A stretch of DNA of 64,000 nucleotides. Origin: Luteimonas chenhongjianii (GTDB lineage: Bacteria; Pseudomonadota; Gammaproteobacteria; Xanthomonadales; Xanthomonadaceae). Shown here piece after piece: positions 48,059-58,724 of this stretch. The position numbers and the translations under genes were made by a program. The stretch lies in contig NZ_CP023406.1 of the NCBI RefSeq assembly GCF_002327105.1, forward strand, positions 1,240,001-1,304,000, in the 5' to 3' direction. A model generated the notes under the pieces. That model was given only the letters and a program-made list of their open reading frames with translations. It was not told where the DNA came from and ran no database searches. Numbering within the stretch: the first letter of the stretch is position 1; every line of letters begins with the position of its first letter.

Positions 48059-49315
48059 ATGCCTGAAGATGCCCGGATATCCAGCATTTCCCCGCGTGCC
48101 GACGCTGCGTCCGACCGGCACGATGTGCTCATCGTCGGCGGCGGCCTGGTTGGCGCCAGTCTTGCGATCGCGCTCGAGCGCGCTGGCGTCGGTGCCGCGC
48201 TGGTCGAAGCGACGCCGCCCGGTGCGATGCCCGCGGTGTTCGACCAGCGCAACCTCAGTTTCGCCGAGGCCACCGTCCATGCGCTCAACGCGCTGGGCGT
48301 GCTGCAGAAGCTGCAGGCGCCGGCCGGGCCGATCCGCGAGATCCACGTCAGCCGCGCCGGCGATTTCGGCCGGGTCCGGCTGGCTGCATCGGATTACGGT
48401 CGCGAAGCCTTCGGCCAGGTCGTGGTCGCACGGGACTTCGGCGAAGCGCTGGAGGCGCGCCTGTCGGAACTGCCCGCGCTGGTCCGGCACCGGCCCGCGC
48501 GCTTCATCGGCTTTGACGGCATCGAGGACGGCTGGCGCGTGGTCCGCCTGGCCAACGCCGATGGCGAATATCGCGTGCGCGCGCGCTTGGTGGTCGGTGC
48601 CGATGGCAGCGACAGTGCGATCCGCGATTCCCTTGGAATCGAGGCCGAAGTCCACGACTACGCGCAGACGCTGTTCATTGCGCGCCTGCGCACGGCGCGG
48701 GCGCCGGACGGGCGCGCGTTCGAGCGCCTGACCGACGACGGCCCAACCGCCCTGCTGCCACGCGGCGATCGCCACTACGGCCTGGTCCACGGCGTCGCCG
48801 CGGCCGACGCTGCGGCGGTGGCCGCGCTGGATGATGCGGCCTTTCTGGCGCGCGTGCAGCGGATCTTCGGCTGGCGCGCGGGGCGCCTGCTCGGCGTGGG
48901 TCCGCGCAGCCAGCATTCCGCGCGGCGGGTCGTCGCCGCACGGGTTGTCGATACGCGCGCGGTGCTGGTCGGCAACGCGGCGCAGAGCCTGCATCCGGTC
49001 GGCGCCCAGGGCTTCAACCTGGGACTGCGCGATGCGTTGACGCTGGCGGAGTGCATCGCGGGCGCAGGGGATCCTGGCGCGCCGGCACTGCTCGAGCACT
49101 ACACCGCGCGTCGCCGTGAGGATCGCGAGCGCACGCTGGCGTTCTCGGACGGGCTTGCGCGCATCACCGCCAACCCGGCGGCGCTGCTGCGGCCGTTGCG
49201 CAGTCTCGGTCTGCTGGCGATCGATCGCGACAGCAGCCTGCAGGCGATGCTCGCCGGTGGCGCGATGGGCTATCGCGGCGACGTGCCGGCGCTGTGTCGA
49301 GGAGGTGCGGCATGA
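48059..49315 (+). CDS. ubiH: 2-octaprenyl-6-methoxyphenol hydroxylase UbiH
   Basis: This 418-residue FAD monooxygenase works in aerobic ubiquinone synthesis. The N-terminal dinucleotide fold has DVLIVGGGLVGASLAIAL, the middle motif VVGADGSDSAIR follows, and the second FAD motif VLVGNAAQSLHPVGAQGFNLGLRD is near residue 300. It overlaps a second paralogous hydroxylase by ATGA, the usual ubiH-visC arrangement. UbiH rather than UbiF is chosen from this pairing. Confidence 0.9.
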   Translation: MPEDARISSISPRADAASDRHDVLIVGGGLVGASLAIALERAGVGAALVEATPPGAMPAVFDQRNLSFAEATVHALNALGVLQKLQAPAGPIREIHVSRAGDFGRVRLAASDYGREAFGQVVVARDFGEALEARLSELPALVRHRPARFIGFDGIEDGWRVVRLANADGEYRVRARLVVGADGSDSAIRDSLGIEAEVHDYAQTLFIARLRTARAPDGRAFERLTDDGPTALLPRGDRHYGLVHGVAAADAAAVAALDDAAFLARVQRIFGWRAGRLLGVGPRSQHSARRVVAARVVDTRAVLVGNAAQSLHPVGAQGFNLGLRDALTLAECIAGAGDPGAPALLEHYTARRREDRERTLAFSDGLARITANPAALLRPLRSLGLLAIDRDSSLQAMLAGGAMGYRGDVPALCRGGAA

Positions 49316-50490
49316 GCCGGCGTGACCGGTGGGATGTCGTCGTGGTCGGCGGCGGCGTGGTCGGCGCCGCCTGCGCGTTGGCCCTGGCCGCACAGGATCT
49401 CGATGTCGTGCTGGTCGAGGCGCGGGCGCCCGCGCGCTGGTCGGCGGCGGCGCCGGACCTGCGCGTCTACGCCTTCGCCCACGACAGCGCCGCGCTGTTG
49501 CGCGGGATGGACGTGTGGGAGGGGGTTCGCCAAACCCGCGCCCAGCCTTACCGGCGCATGCAGGTCTGGGATGCGGGCGGTGGCAGCGAACTGGTGTTCG
49601 ATGCGGACGCCCTGGGCATGCGCGAGCTCGGCTGGATCGTCGAGCACGGGCTGCTGGTCGACCGGTTGTGGACGCGGCTCGCGGCAGCCGGTGTCGAGGT
49701 GCAGGCGCCGGCCTCGGTCGAAGCGCTGGAGCAGCACGATGACGGCGTTTCGCTGCGGCTCTCCGACGGCGGCCGGCTCGAAGCCCGCATCGCCATTGCC
49801 GCCGACGGGGCCGGTTCTACCTTGCGCGGTCTCGCCGGCATCGGCGTGGACGCCCACGACTATGGGCAGGCCGGCGTGGTCGGCTACATCGAAAGCGAAG
49901 CGCCGCATCGCGACACCGCCTGGCAGCGTTTTCTGCCGACCGGTCCGCTGGCGCTGCTGCCGGTCGCCGACGGGCGCAGTTCCATCGTCTGGACCGTGCC
50001 AGCCGCCGAGGCCGCGCGGCTGGTCGCGCTCGACGATGCGGCGTTCGCGGATGCGCTGACCCGCGCGTCGGGTGGCCGACTCGGCGCGCTCAAGCCGGTG
50101 TCGGCGCGGGCCGCCTTCCCGTTGCGGCGTCAGCTTGCCGACAGCCACATCCGTGAGCGGGTGCTGGTAATCGGCGACGCGGCACATGTCGTGCATCCCC
50201 TGGCCGGGCAGGGCGTGAACCTGGGCCTGCGCGACGTGATCGGCCTGGCGGACAGCATCGCCGATGCCCGCCGCCGCGGCGCCCGCTGGGACGGCGGGCA
50301 GCGCCTCGCGCGCTGGGCGCGCACCCGTCGCAGCGAGAGTGCGGTTGCTGCGCATGCGTTCGAGACGATCAACCGCGCCTATTCGAACGAGGCGTTGCTG
50401 CCCGTGCTGCTGCGCAGCCATGCGCTGGGCATCGCGGGGGCGCTGCCGCCGCTGCGCAATCTGCTGTGGAAGCGGGCCGCCGGCGTCTGA
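49312..50490 (+). CDS. Ubiquinone-biosynthesis FAD monooxygenase (UbiI/VisC-like)
   Basis: This 392-residue FAD hydroxylase is of the UbiH/UbiI/UbiF family: DVVVVGGGVVGAACALAL, AADGAGSTLR and VIGDAAHVVHPLAGQGVNLGLRD. The C-terminal tail with FETINRAYS and LLPVLLR is closer to UbiI/VisC than to UbiH. A strong GAGGAGG site precedes the ATG at 49312. Which ring position it hydroxylates cannot be read from the sequence. Confidence 0.88.
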   Translation: MSRRDRWDVVVVGGGVVGAACALALAAQDLDVVLVEARAPARWSAAAPDLRVYAFAHDSAALLRGMDVWEGVRQTRAQPYRRMQVWDAGGGSELVFDADALGMRELGWIVEHGLLVDRLWTRLAAAGVEVQAPASVEALEQHDDGVSLRLSDGGRLEARIAIAADGAGSTLRGLAGIGVDAHDYGQAGVVGYIESEAPHRDTAWQRFLPTGPLALLPVADGRSSIVWTVPAAEAARLVALDDAAFADALTRASGGRLGALKPVSARAAFPLRRQLADSHIRERVLVIGDAAHVVHPLAGQGVNLGLRDVIGLADSIADARRRGARWDGGQRLARWARTRRSESAVAAHAFETINRAYSNEALLPVLLRSHALGIAGALPPLRNLLWKRAAGV

Positions 50491-50785
50491 CCGCCGATGG
50501 AGTGGTGGCCACGCGCGGGCGCGTTGGCCATGGCTCACGGCCGGCACGCTGCGAGGTCGTCGCCGGTGTTGTGCCCATCCCAACCCGCGGTTGGCGGCCG
50601 ATCGTCATCCCGCCGGCTGACCGTTCTCGCGGCCCGGTCACGAGCCGTGGTCGCGATCGGGCCGGGCTGCAGTTGCGCAGGCCATGGCCGGCGGCCGGTG
50701 CAACCCGGCCGGCACGGGATGCCGCTGCATATCGGTCCGGCGAAGTGCTGCGCCGGGCGGACCGCTCAGGCGACGCAGGCTGTGC

Positions 50786-51721
50786 TCAGTGCGCCGCTTC
50801 CGGCCTGCCGCGCAAGCGCCGGACCAGCGCGACGACGCCAACCACGAGACCACCGGCCACGACGCCGACCACCGCATTGATTACGGTCGGCAGCATCGCG
50901 CCCAGTACCGCGCCGATCTCCGGCAAGGCGCCCAGGCCCGAGGCCGCATCGTCGATCCAGCTCTGCACGTCGTGCACGGCGTGGGTGAGGATGCCGCCGC
51001 CAACCAGGAACATCGCCGCCGTGCCGACGATCGCCAGCGCCTTCATCAGCCACGGCGCAACGCCGAGGATGCCGCGGCCGAGCGCCTGCGCCAGGGCCGA
51101 GGCGCGGCGGCTCAGGTACAGGCCGGCGTCGTCGAGCTTCACGATCCCGGCAACCAGTCCGTAGACGCCGATAGTCATCAGCACCGAGATGCCGACCAGT
51201 ACGCCCAGGCGGGTCAGGAAGGCGGCGGAGGCGACTGTGCCGAGGGTGATCGCGATGATCTCGGCCGAGAGGATCAGGTCCGTGCGGACCGCGCCGCGGA
51301 TCTTGTCGCGCTCGTAGGCGACCGGATCGACGTCCGCCCCGGCGAGGGCGGCCGTGCGCGAGGCCTTGGCGGCATCGTCCTCGGCGCGGTGCACCAGCTT
51401 GTGCATCACTTTCTCGAAGCCCTCGTAGCAGAGGAACAGCCCGCCGGCCATCAGCAGCGGCGTGACCAGCCACGGCAGCCAGGCACTGATCGCCAGGGCC
51501 GCGGGCACCAGGATCGCCTTGTTGCGCGCCGAGCCCTTGGCGACCGCCCAGACCACGGGCAGCTCGCGGTCGGCATTGACGCCGGTCACCTGCTGGGCAT
51601 TGAGGGCGAGATCGTCGCCGAGCACGCCGGCGGACTTGCGCGCGGCCACCTTGGTCATCAGCGCCACGTCGTCGAGGACGGTGGCGATATCGTCGAGCAG
51701 GGTCAGCAGGCTGGACGCCAT
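50786..51721 (-). CDS. DUF808 (YedI-like) inner-membrane protein
   Basis: This 311-residue protein has the DUF808 start [20 protein letters not shown] and about seven hydrophobic helices, with KVMHKLVH and [11 protein letters not shown] as further family markers. Its function is not established. The 295-bp region between this stop and the end of the ubi genes contains only short GC-rich inverted repeats and no gene that I can support. Confidence 0.88.
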   Translation of the reverse strand: MASSLLTLLDDIATVLDDVALMTKVAARKSAGVLGDDLALNAQQVTGVNADRELPVVWAVAKGSARNKAILVPAALAISAWLPWLVTPLLMAGGLFLCYEGFEKVMHKLVHRAEDDAAKASRTAALAGADVDPVAYERDKIRGAVRTDLILSAEIIAITLGTVASAAFLTRLGVLVGISVLMTIGVYGLVAGIVKLDDAGLYLSRRASALAQALGRGILGVAPWLMKALAIVGTAAMFLVGGGILTHAVHDVQSWIDDAASGLGALPEIGAVLGAMLPTVINAVVGVVAGGLVVGVVALVRRLRGRPEAAH

Positions 51722-51779
51722 GCGCAGAGATCCGGAAGGGAAGGCGCGCGCAGTATGCAGCGCCGGTGTGGCGCCGGTG

Positions 51780-52118
51780 TCAGTGCGCCAGGGCCCACGC
51801 CGCGAGGCCGAACGCCAGCGTCGCGATGGTCGCCGCAATGATCGCCAGGGCCTGCGCGCGGACCAGCCGCCGCTCCGCGCGCGCGGCCGCCAGTTGCAGC
51901 ACCTCGATGGTCTTCTGCATGTCCGCGGCGAGCTTGCCGATCGAGTCCGCGTTCTGGTCCGCGGCGTCCTGCAGTTCCGCGATCTGCGCATCGACCACGT
52001 CGTTGCGGCGCAGCTGCCCCGGATCGATCAGCGGCGGCGTGCGGGTGAAGATCGGCCGCGCCAGCCGCACGATCTCCGGCAGGTAGGGGGCGACGATGGT
52101 GATCCAGCCTGCGGCCAT
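51780..52118 (-). CDS. Small membrane protein with coiled coil, unknown function
   Basis: This 112-residue protein has an amphipathic N-terminus ([17 protein letters not shown]) and a central heptad-like helix of about residues 40-85 ([20 protein letters not shown]). One C-terminal transmembrane helix lies at about 88-110. It begins 16 nt after rlmM and so is probably cotranscribed. I do not recognise a family. Confidence 0.65.
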   Translation of the reverse strand: MAAGWITIVAPYLPEIVRLARPIFTRTPPLIDPGQLRRNDVVDAQIAELQDAADQNADSIGKLAADMQKTIEVLQLAAARAERRLVRAQALAIIAATIATLAFGLAAWALAH

Positions 52119-52134
52119 GACGCTGCTGCTCCGG

Positions 52135-53280
52135 TTATTCGACGCTGGCGTAGACCGTGATCTCTTCGCGGTCGTGATAGAGCTGGCGGGCGCGGATGGT
52201 GAGTTTGTCGTGCTCGCCGGCGTTGTTGGCGAAAGTATCCAGGGCCAGCAGCGTTTCCTGCCAGCGCTTCTTCATCGGCAGCTTGAGGTTGAACACCGCG
52301 TTGCGGCACCAGCCTTCGCGGAACCAGGTGGCCATGCGCTCGGCGACCTTGCGTGGTTGCTCGACCATGTCGCAGACCATCCAGTCCACCGCGCCGACCG
52401 GCTGGTAGCGGAACCCGTCGACGCGGTGATGCTCGACCAGGCCGGTCTCGAGCAGTTCGGCCTGCATCGGCCCGTTGTCGACCGCGGTCACGCGCATGTG
52501 TTCGCGGGTCAGCACCCAGGTCCAGCCGCCGGGCGCCGCGCCCAGGTCCACCGCGCGCATGCCCGGCTTGATGCGGGCATGGCGCTCGCGCTCGGTCAGC
52601 AGCGCCATGAAGGCCTCCTCGAGCTTCAGCGCCGAGCGTGACGGCGCATCGGCGTGCATACGCAGGCGCGGGATGCCGAGTGGCCAGGGGGCGCTGTCGC
52701 CGACGACCGACTGGGCGAGGTAGGCATGGGTGCCGGACACGAAGAACACGTGCAGCCGCGGGAAGCGCGCTTCGTCCTTCTGGCTCAGGAATCCGCGCTT
52801 GCGCAGCGCCGGGCGCAGCGCGTTGCCGAAGCTGCGGGCGAGTCCGGCGAGCTGCTTGCCTTCCTCGGAATCGGGATGCTCGACCATCAGCTCGCCGTGG
52901 CGTCCGCGACCGGCCAGCGCCTCGAAGATCGGGGTGATGCGGTCGGTCGGATCGAGGTCGCGCAGCTCGGCCAGCAGCATCAGCTTCTGCCGGGCGAAGA
53001 CGAGTTCGGCGAAGGGCAGCTCGTGGGTCAGCGACGGGCCGTTGTCGGAATGGAACAGCACATAGCCGTCGTTGCGGCTGGTCTGGGCGTAACCGGCGAC
53101 ATGCACGCCGGCCGCGCGCTCGGTCAGCTCCGCCGCCAGATCGGGTTCGAAGCCGGCGCGGCAGTAGCACAGCAGGCCGCTGATCGATGGCGAGGAAGCG
53201 GCTGTGTCGCCGCCATCGGTCGCGTGCTCCGCGGCGGTCACTTCGGTCGAGTCGCTCTGGTTCGGGTCGTGATCGTGCAT
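52135..53280 (-). CDS. rlmM: 23S rRNA (cytidine-2498 2'-O)-methyltransferase RlmM
   Basis: This 381-residue enzyme ribose-methylates C2498 of 23S rRNA. After an acidic N-terminal extension of about 32 residues come a THUMP-like domain (GLLCYCRAGFEPDLAAEL) and a Rossmann methyltransferase with SAM motif VDLGAAPGGWTW near residue 248. Catalytic-tetrad candidates include the Asp in CDMVEQP and the Lys in NLKLPMKKRW. Length is slightly above the family because of the extension. Confidence 0.92.
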   Translation of the reverse strand: MHDHDPNQSDSTEVTAAEHATDGGDTAASSPSISGLLCYCRAGFEPDLAAELTERAAGVHVAGYAQTSRNDGYVLFHSDNGPSLTHELPFAELVFARQKLMLLAELRDLDPTDRITPIFEALAGRGRHGELMVEHPDSEEGKQLAGLARSFGNALRPALRKRGFLSQKDEARFPRLHVFFVSGTHAYLAQSVVGDSAPWPLGIPRLRMHADAPSRSALKLEEAFMALLTERERHARIKPGMRAVDLGAAPGGWTWVLTREHMRVTAVDNGPMQAELLETGLVEHHRVDGFRYQPVGAVDWMVCDMVEQPRKVAERMATWFREGWCRNAVFNLKLPMKKRWQETLLALDTFANNAGEHDKLTIRARQLYHDREEITVYASVE

Positions 53281-53281
53281 G

Positions 53282-53839
53282 TCAGTACTTGGCTCCGTCG
53301 GTTTCGCCGTAGGTGCGCAGCACCCCGCGCGCGTCGTCGCGCAGGATGTCGCGCACGACCTCGATGCCGCGCTGGTTGAGCGCGCCGATCCAGTCTTCGG
53401 GCAGCGGACCTTCGTCGAACGGGGTCAGGGCTTCCACGTCCTGCGCACGCGCGCCGATCAGGAGGCGGTCGATGCCCGCCCAGACGGTGGCGCCGTAGCA
53501 CATGCAGCAGGGTTGCGACGACGTCGCCAGGGTCATCGGACCATGCTCGTTGAGTCGCGGCGTCTGCAGCCGCTGCTGCGCGAGCATGTAGGCCATGGTC
53601 TCGGCATGGGCGACCGAACAGCTGAGCGGCATGACGCGGTTGACGCCGACCGAGACGATCCGGTCGTGGGCATCGAAGACCACCGCGCCGAACGGTCCGC
53701 CGCTTCCGGCCTCGATGTTCAGCCGCGACAGCTCGATCGCGAGCGCGACCTTGGCGTCGTCGCCGGCATGCGTGCGCGACGCATCGACGTGTTCGTGCAC
53801 CCACGCGGGCAGGGTCAGGTGGACCTGGGCATACAGCAT
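53282..53839 (-). CDS. Nucleoside/guanine deaminase of the cytidine deaminase fold
   Basis: This 185-residue protein has a zinc site His78-Ala-Glu80 (VAHAE) and the Pro-Cys-x-x-Cys motif (Cys111, Cys114), with GGPFGAVV upstream. The extended C-terminus with FDEGPLPEDW is closer to GuaD-like and tRNA-independent deaminases than to TadA. The substrate cannot be fixed from sequence. It ends one base before rlmM. Confidence 0.85.
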   Translation of the reverse strand: MLYAQVHLTLPAWVHEHVDASRTHAGDDAKVALAIELSRLNIEAGSGGPFGAVVFDAHDRIVSVGVNRVMPLSCSVAHAETMAYMLAQQRLQTPRLNEHGPMTLATSSQPCCMCYGATVWAGIDRLLIGARAQDVEALTPFDEGPLPEDWIGALNQRGIEVVRDILRDDARGVLRTYGETDGAKY

Positions 53840-53876
53840 CGGAATTCCGGAAAAACGAAAGGAAGGGCGCGTGCGC

Positions 53877-54284
53877 TCAGCGCAGCAGGCTGCCCGGGGA
53901 CGGCGCTTCGCAGCGCGAGTTCACGCAACTGCAGGCCTCGATCTCGACGAAGCCGCAAACGCCGGCAATGCCGCGGCGGGCGCAGTCGGCCTGGACCGCC
54001 TGCGGATCGACCTGTGCATTGGCATTGACGCAGGCGGGCTGGTAGCCGCAACAGTTGCCGACGTTCTTGACGGCGCAGTCGGCGTCGACGCGACAGCTGC
54101 GGTCGGGCTGCAGCGGGTTGGCGGGCAACGGCGTGCCGCGCGGGCTTGCGTCGGAAACCGGCGTCGGGTCGGCAACGACCGGAGCGGACGTGGCCGGCGC
54201 GGCGCACGCGGCCAGCGCAAGCAGCGCGGTCGCGACGATCGCGGACACCAGGTGTCGGAGGCGGCGGGTGGAGGGAGCGCCCAT
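53877..54284 (-). CDS. Cysteine-rich lipoprotein of unknown function
   Basis: This 135-residue lipoprotein has a signal and lipobox (ALLALAACAA). After a Pro/Ala linker, residues about 62-128 contain ten cysteines, including CRVDADCAVK, NCCGYQPAC and EACSCVNSRC. The pattern suggests a small disulfide-stabilised domain, like those in eukaryote-like protease-inhibitor or hydrophobin-sized modules, but I recognise no family with certainty. It lies between glnS and the deaminase on the same strand. Confidence 0.72.
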   Translation of the reverse strand: MGAPSTRRLRHLVSAIVATALLALAACAAPATSAPVVADPTPVSDASPRGTPLPANPLQPDRSCRVDADCAVKNVGNCCGYQPACVNANAQVDPQAVQADCARRGIAGVCGFVEIEACSCVNSRCEAPSPGSLLR

Positions 54285-54328
54285 GTCGCCGATCCTACCG
54301 TCATGCCGTGTGCGCGGCGTGCGCATGC

Positions 54329-56101
54329 TCAGCCCGCGTCCTTGCCGGTGGCCCAGGTGTCACGCAGGGTCACGCTGCGGTTGAACACCGGCCTGGAAGG
54401 CGCATGGTCGTAACGGTCGGCGACGAAGTAGCCGAGGCGCTCGAACTGGAATGCCTGCTCGGGCGCCGCCGCCGCGGCGGCGGGTTCCACGTAGCCGGTC
54501 ACGCTGCGCCTGGAGTCGGGATTGAGGTGGTCGCGATAGGTCTTGCCGGTGGATTCGTCGTCCGGTTTGGCGACCACGAACAGCCGGTCGAACAACCGCA
54601 CCTCGGCTTCGACCGCATGCGCCGCACTGACCCAGTGGATCGTGCCCTTGATCTTGCGGTTCGCGCCTTCCATGCCGGGGCGCGATTCAGGGTCGAGGGT
54701 GCCGCGCAGTTCGACGATCGCGCCGCTCTCGTCCTTGACCACTTCGTCGCAGCGCACGATGCCGGCGCCGCGCAGGCGGACTTCGCCTCCGGGCACCAGG
54801 CGCTTCCAGCCCTTGGGCGGCACCTCGGCGAAGTCGTCACGCTCGATCCACAGCTGGCGCGAGAACGGCACCTCGCGAGTGCCCTGCGCTTCGTCCTTGG
54901 GGTGGTTGGAGAACACCAGCGTCTCTGCGTGGCCCTCGGGCAGGTTGGTCAGCACCAGCTTGAGCGGATCGACCACCGCCATGCGCCGCGGCGCGCGCGC
55001 GTCGAGGTCGTCGCGCAATGCGCCCTCGAGCACCGAGAAGTCGATCACCGAGTTCTGCTTGCTGATGCCCACGCGGTCGACCAGCAGGCGCAGGCTGGCC
55101 GGTGTGTAGCCGCGCCGGCGCAGGCCCTGCAAGGTGTACATGCGCGGGTCGTCCCAACCGTCGACCAGGCCTTCGGCGACCAGCTGGGTCAGCTTGCGCT
55201 TGCTCATCACCGTGTAGTTGATGTTCAGGCGCGAGAACTCGATCTGCCGCGGCTTGGCAGCGACGTTCGGCAGGCCGCGCTCGGTCAGCGAGGCCAGCAG
55301 GTCCGGATTGCCCGCCAGGTCGACCCGGTCCACCACCCAGTCGTACAGCGGGCGGTGATCCTCGAACTCGAGCGTGCACAACGAATGGGTGATGCCTTCG
55401 ATCGCGTCGCCCAGCGCGTGGGCGAAGTCGTACATGGGATAGATCGGCCAGGCGTCGCCGGTGTTCTGGTGGGTGACCTGCTTGATCCGGTACAGCGCCG
55501 GATCGCGCAGATTCATGTTGCCGCTGGCCATGTCGATCTTCGCGCGCAGCGTGCGGGTCCCGTCGGCGAACTCGCCCGCGCGCATGCGCCGGAAGAGGTC
55601 CAGGTTCTCTTCGACGCCGCGGTCACGGAAGGGCGAATCGCGTCCCGGTTCGGTCAGCGTGCCGCGGTACTCGCGCACCTGCTCGGCGGTCAGGTCGCAG
55701 ACGAAGGCGTCGCCCTGCCTGATGAGCTTCTCCGCGGCGGCGTAGTAGACGTCGAAATAATCCGAGGCATGGCGCAACTCGGCCCAGTCGAAGCCCAGCC
55801 AGCGCACGTCGTCCTCGATCGCGCGAACGAACTCGAGATCTTCCTTTTCCGGGTTGGTGTCGTCGAAACGCAGGTTGCAGCGGCCGCCGAATTCCGCGGC
55901 GATGCCGAAGTCCAGGCAGATCGCCTTGGCATGGCCGATGTGCAGGTAGCCATTGGGCTCGGGCGGAAAGCGCGTGCGCACGCTCGTGTGCTTTCCGCTG
56001 GCCAAGTCTTCGCGGACGATCTGCCGGATGAAGTCCTGACGCACCGGTGCGCTGGCGTCGGAGGGCTGAACGGCGGATTCGGCAGGGCCTGGGGAGGACA
56101 T
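54329..56101 (-). CDS. glnS: Glutaminyl-tRNA synthetase
   Basis: This 590-residue class I synthetase charges tRNA-Gln. The HIGH region is [14 protein letters not shown] near residue 45-58 and the KMSKS equivalent is VMSKRKL near 290. [10 protein letters not shown] and the C-terminal anticodon-binding beta-barrels are present ([14 protein letters not shown]). An N-terminal extension of about 20 residues is normal in this group. Confidence 0.97.
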   Translation of the reverse strand: MSSPGPAESAVQPSDASAPVRQDFIRQIVREDLASGKHTSVRTRFPPEPNGYLHIGHAKAICLDFGIAAEFGGRCNLRFDDTNPEKEDLEFVRAIEDDVRWLGFDWAELRHASDYFDVYYAAAEKLIRQGDAFVCDLTAEQVREYRGTLTEPGRDSPFRDRGVEENLDLFRRMRAGEFADGTRTLRAKIDMASGNMNLRDPALYRIKQVTHQNTGDAWPIYPMYDFAHALGDAIEGITHSLCTLEFEDHRPLYDWVVDRVDLAGNPDLLASLTERGLPNVAAKPRQIEFSRLNINYTVMSKRKLTQLVAEGLVDGWDDPRMYTLQGLRRRGYTPASLRLLVDRVGISKQNSVIDFSVLEGALRDDLDARAPRRMAVVDPLKLVLTNLPEGHAETLVFSNHPKDEAQGTREVPFSRQLWIERDDFAEVPPKGWKRLVPGGEVRLRGAGIVRCDEVVKDESGAIVELRGTLDPESRPGMEGANRKIKGTIHWVSAAHAVEAEVRLFDRLFVVAKPDDESTGKTYRDHLNPDSRRSVTGYVEPAAAAAAPEQAFQFERLGYFVADRYDHAPSRPVFNRSVTLRDTWATGKDAG

Positions 56102-56284
56102 GGGAACTCAGGGGAGGAAGCGGATGTGAGCCGTGCAGTGTAGCGGACTGCCCCCATCCCGCAGGCCGAAGGCGTCCTCGGGGCATCAATGCGCTCCACA
56201 CCGGGTACCTGCCATACTTTCGTGACGACGGTACGGAAACCGTGGCACGCGAGTTGCGATGGACAGGCATCAACAGGGGGAGCG

Positions 56285-58498
56285 GTGCATGCGCGAGCCA
56301 GCGCGTCCGGTCATCGAGACATGCCGGCCCTGGCCGGGCCGGGGCGGCAGCCGGACCTGTCGATGGAGTTGAGCGCCTCCCGGGCGATGCCAGGTCATGG
56401 CTGGGTGCTGGCCGCCTGCCTGCTGCTCCTGTTGGGCCTGTTCGCGGCGCTGGTGTCGACGACCCGGCTGCAGCCGGAAGAGAGCCACCCGGTCGAAGTC
56501 CGGCCCCTGTCGGACGGGGTGTTCGAACTGCGCGTCGAGCTGCCGGCCGAGGTCTCGGAGCGCTGGGCGCTGTGGTTTCCCCGCGAGCCGGTGGACCGGC
56601 TGCAACTCCTAGCCGCCGACGGCTGGCAGAGCGAACCCCTGGAATTTTTCGCGGTGGGCGCGGGTGAGGGCCTCCTGCCGCACGGCTATCGCTTTGTGCT
56701 GCCCCGCGACGCGCACGGGCCGACGGTCCTGAGGGCGCAGGTCGACGGCGGGCTGCATGACGGGCTGCGCCCGGTGCTTGCCGAAGCCGCCGACATCCGC
56801 CGCGTCGAAGCTTCGGGTATCGCACTGACCGGCGCGGTCTACGGGGGGCTGCTGACGCTGGCAGCCCTGGCCCTGGCGCTGGCGTATGCGTCCCGCGACC
56901 GGCTCTTCATCGGATTGTTCGGCTTCATCGTCCCCTTGATGCTGCTGCTGCAGGCCCTCAACGGCCATCTTTACGGACTGCCGGGCGTGCGGCTGTTCGG
57001 GTGGTGGGGGTTGCAGGGGCTGGCCGCGCTGACCCTGGTCCAGGCCGCGGCCGCGCTGTGGATGATCGAGGCCTACACCAGCAACGGCCATGAGCCGCGC
57101 CATGCACGGCTCGTGCGTCGCGGCAGCGTTGTGCTGATCGGGTTGGCCGCGTTGTTCCTGCTCAACCTGCCGTGGCTGGAACGCCTGTCCCAGCCTGTCA
57201 GCGCCATCGCATGGACGCTCGCGGGCCTGGCGGTATTGGCCATGCTCGTCGACGCCGGGCGCCGCGGCGTGCCGCTGGCCTGGGCGTTGGCCTCCGTCGG
57301 CGTGGTGGCGATAGGCGCCGGCCTGTGGCTGGCGCTTGCGCGACACGGCCTGGCCCCGGGCGGGTCGCTGCTCTACCTGGCGTATCAGGGCGCGGCGGTC
57401 GCATTCGCGCTCGTGCTGGCCCTGGCCCTGACCCACCGCATCGGCGACTACCGCGAGGCGCGGGAGCGCGACCGGCTCGCGCGCATGGACACCGAGCGCA
57501 GGATGCGCCGCGAGGCCGCGCGCGCCGATCTGTCGACGGCGCTGCAGATCCAGCTCAACGGCCTCGATCCGGGCGAGATCCCCTGGCAGGGCTTCCGCCT
57601 GCTGATGGACCACCTGCTGCCGCTGGTGCCGAGCGAGTCCTGCATCGCAGTGCTGCGTGACTATCAGGGCCGTGACCACCTGCTCGTCGAGCCCTCCATC
57701 GCGCTGCCATCGGCGGAGCACGAGATCAACCGGCGGAGCCTGATCCTGCGGCGCCAGGCAACCGCAGGCCTCGCGCTGCAGCAGCCGGTGCGGTCCTCGC
57801 CAGGCGGTCCGGTCGTGGCGATGGAAGCGCTGGTCCCATTCCAGGTGCGCGCCCCGGGCTGGGGCGTGCTGTTGCTGCGCCGCGAGGGCGGCGAAGGCTT
57901 CACCACCGAGGAGATGTCGGTGATCGGCGAACTGGCGCGCGTCGTGCAGCTGCAGGTCGGCCAGGCTGCCGCTGCCGTCAAGCTGCGGCTATCGGCGGAG
58001 ATGGACGCGCTGACCGGCAGCATGAACCGCCGGACGATCGACCTGTGGACCGAGCGCACGTTCGCCGAGGCCGAGCGCAGCGCCCGTCCGGTGTCGGTCC
58101 TGTTCATCGACCTCGATCATTTCAAGTCGGTCAACGACCGGTTCGGCCATGCCTGTGGCGACGAGTGCCTGCGCGAGGTCGCCAGCGCATTGCGCGGCGT
58201 GCTGTCGGAGGCCGACATGTTCGGCCGTTACGGGGGCGAGGAATTCATCGCGGTGCTGCCTGGCCGCGACGGCGCGGATGCCCGGGCGCTGGGCGAGCGC
58301 ATGCGCATTGCTGTCGAGAACAGAGAGGTACGCCATGACGACCAGCGCATCCGGCTGACGGTGAGCATCGGGATCGCCACCCGTCAGCGTGGCGAAGACA
58401 CCCCGGCTGCCGCGATCGCGCGGGCCGACAAGGCGCTGTATGCAGCCAAGCGGCAGGGGCGCAACTGCATCCAGGTGGCGCCAGCGATCTTCAGCTGA
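56285..58498 (+). CDS. Membrane diguanylate cyclase (7TM sensor, GAF-like, GGDEF)
   Basis: This enzyme of about 737 residues makes cyclic di-GMP. It has an N-terminal transmembrane helix, a periplasmic domain of about 130 residues and seven transmembrane helices of 7TMR-DISM type. A coiled coil and a GAF-like region follow, then a GGDEF domain with active-site GGEEF near 58232-58246. The inhibitory I-site Arg-x-x-Asp is replaced by Ser-Glu-Ala-Asp. The GTG at 56285 was chosen for its AGGGGGAG site at 56275-56282; ATG at 56321, 56363 or 56387 are alternatives, giving a first helix at the extreme N-terminus. Confidence 0.85.
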   Translation: MHARASASGHRDMPALAGPGRQPDLSMELSASRAMPGHGWVLAACLLLLLGLFAALVSTTRLQPEESHPVEVRPLSDGVFELRVELPAEVSERWALWFPREPVDRLQLLAADGWQSEPLEFFAVGAGEGLLPHGYRFVLPRDAHGPTVLRAQVDGGLHDGLRPVLAEAADIRRVEASGIALTGAVYGGLLTLAALALALAYASRDRLFIGLFGFIVPLMLLLQALNGHLYGLPGVRLFGWWGLQGLAALTLVQAAAALWMIEAYTSNGHEPRHARLVRRGSVVLIGLAALFLLNLPWLERLSQPVSAIAWTLAGLAVLAMLVDAGRRGVPLAWALASVGVVAIGAGLWLALARHGLAPGGSLLYLAYQGAAVAFALVLALALTHRIGDYREARERDRLARMDTERRMRREAARADLSTALQIQLNGLDPGEIPWQGFRLLMDHLLPLVPSESCIAVLRDYQGRDHLLVEPSIALPSAEHEINRRSLILRRQATAGLALQQPVRSSPGGPVVAMEALVPFQVRAPGWGVLLLRREGGEGFTTEEMSVIGELARVVQLQVGQAAAAVKLRLSAEMDALTGSMNRRTIDLWTERTFAEAERSARPVSVLFIDLDHFKSVNDRFGHACGDECLREVASALRGVLSEADMFGRYGGEEFIAVLPGRDGADARALGERMRIAVENREVRHDDQRIRLTVSIGIATRQRGEDTPAAAIARADKALYAAKRQGRNCIQVAPAIFS

Positions 58499-58724
58499 CG
58501 GTCGCGCGCGGCCAGGCGCGCGTCGCAGCCCGGTTCGTGAGTTCGCATCCCATCGCCACGCGGCGCTGCGACACCGCTGCAATCGGCGGGTGACCGCAGC
58601 CACAGCGCGTGTCGCCGCGGACGGGCGTCTGAAGCGGGCGGAGCTTGCAGGCCCCAACCTTGAAGCGGGCGCGTGCGGCCGCATCCACAACCCGCGGCGC
58701 ATGGCCGCATCAGGAGACATCGTG

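Noticed and set aside
50491-50785. Possible gene or REP element between the ubi genes and DUF808
   Set aside because: The open frames have no ribosome site or recognisable product, and the inverted repeats are short (6 bp or so), as expected by chance in very GC-rich DNA.
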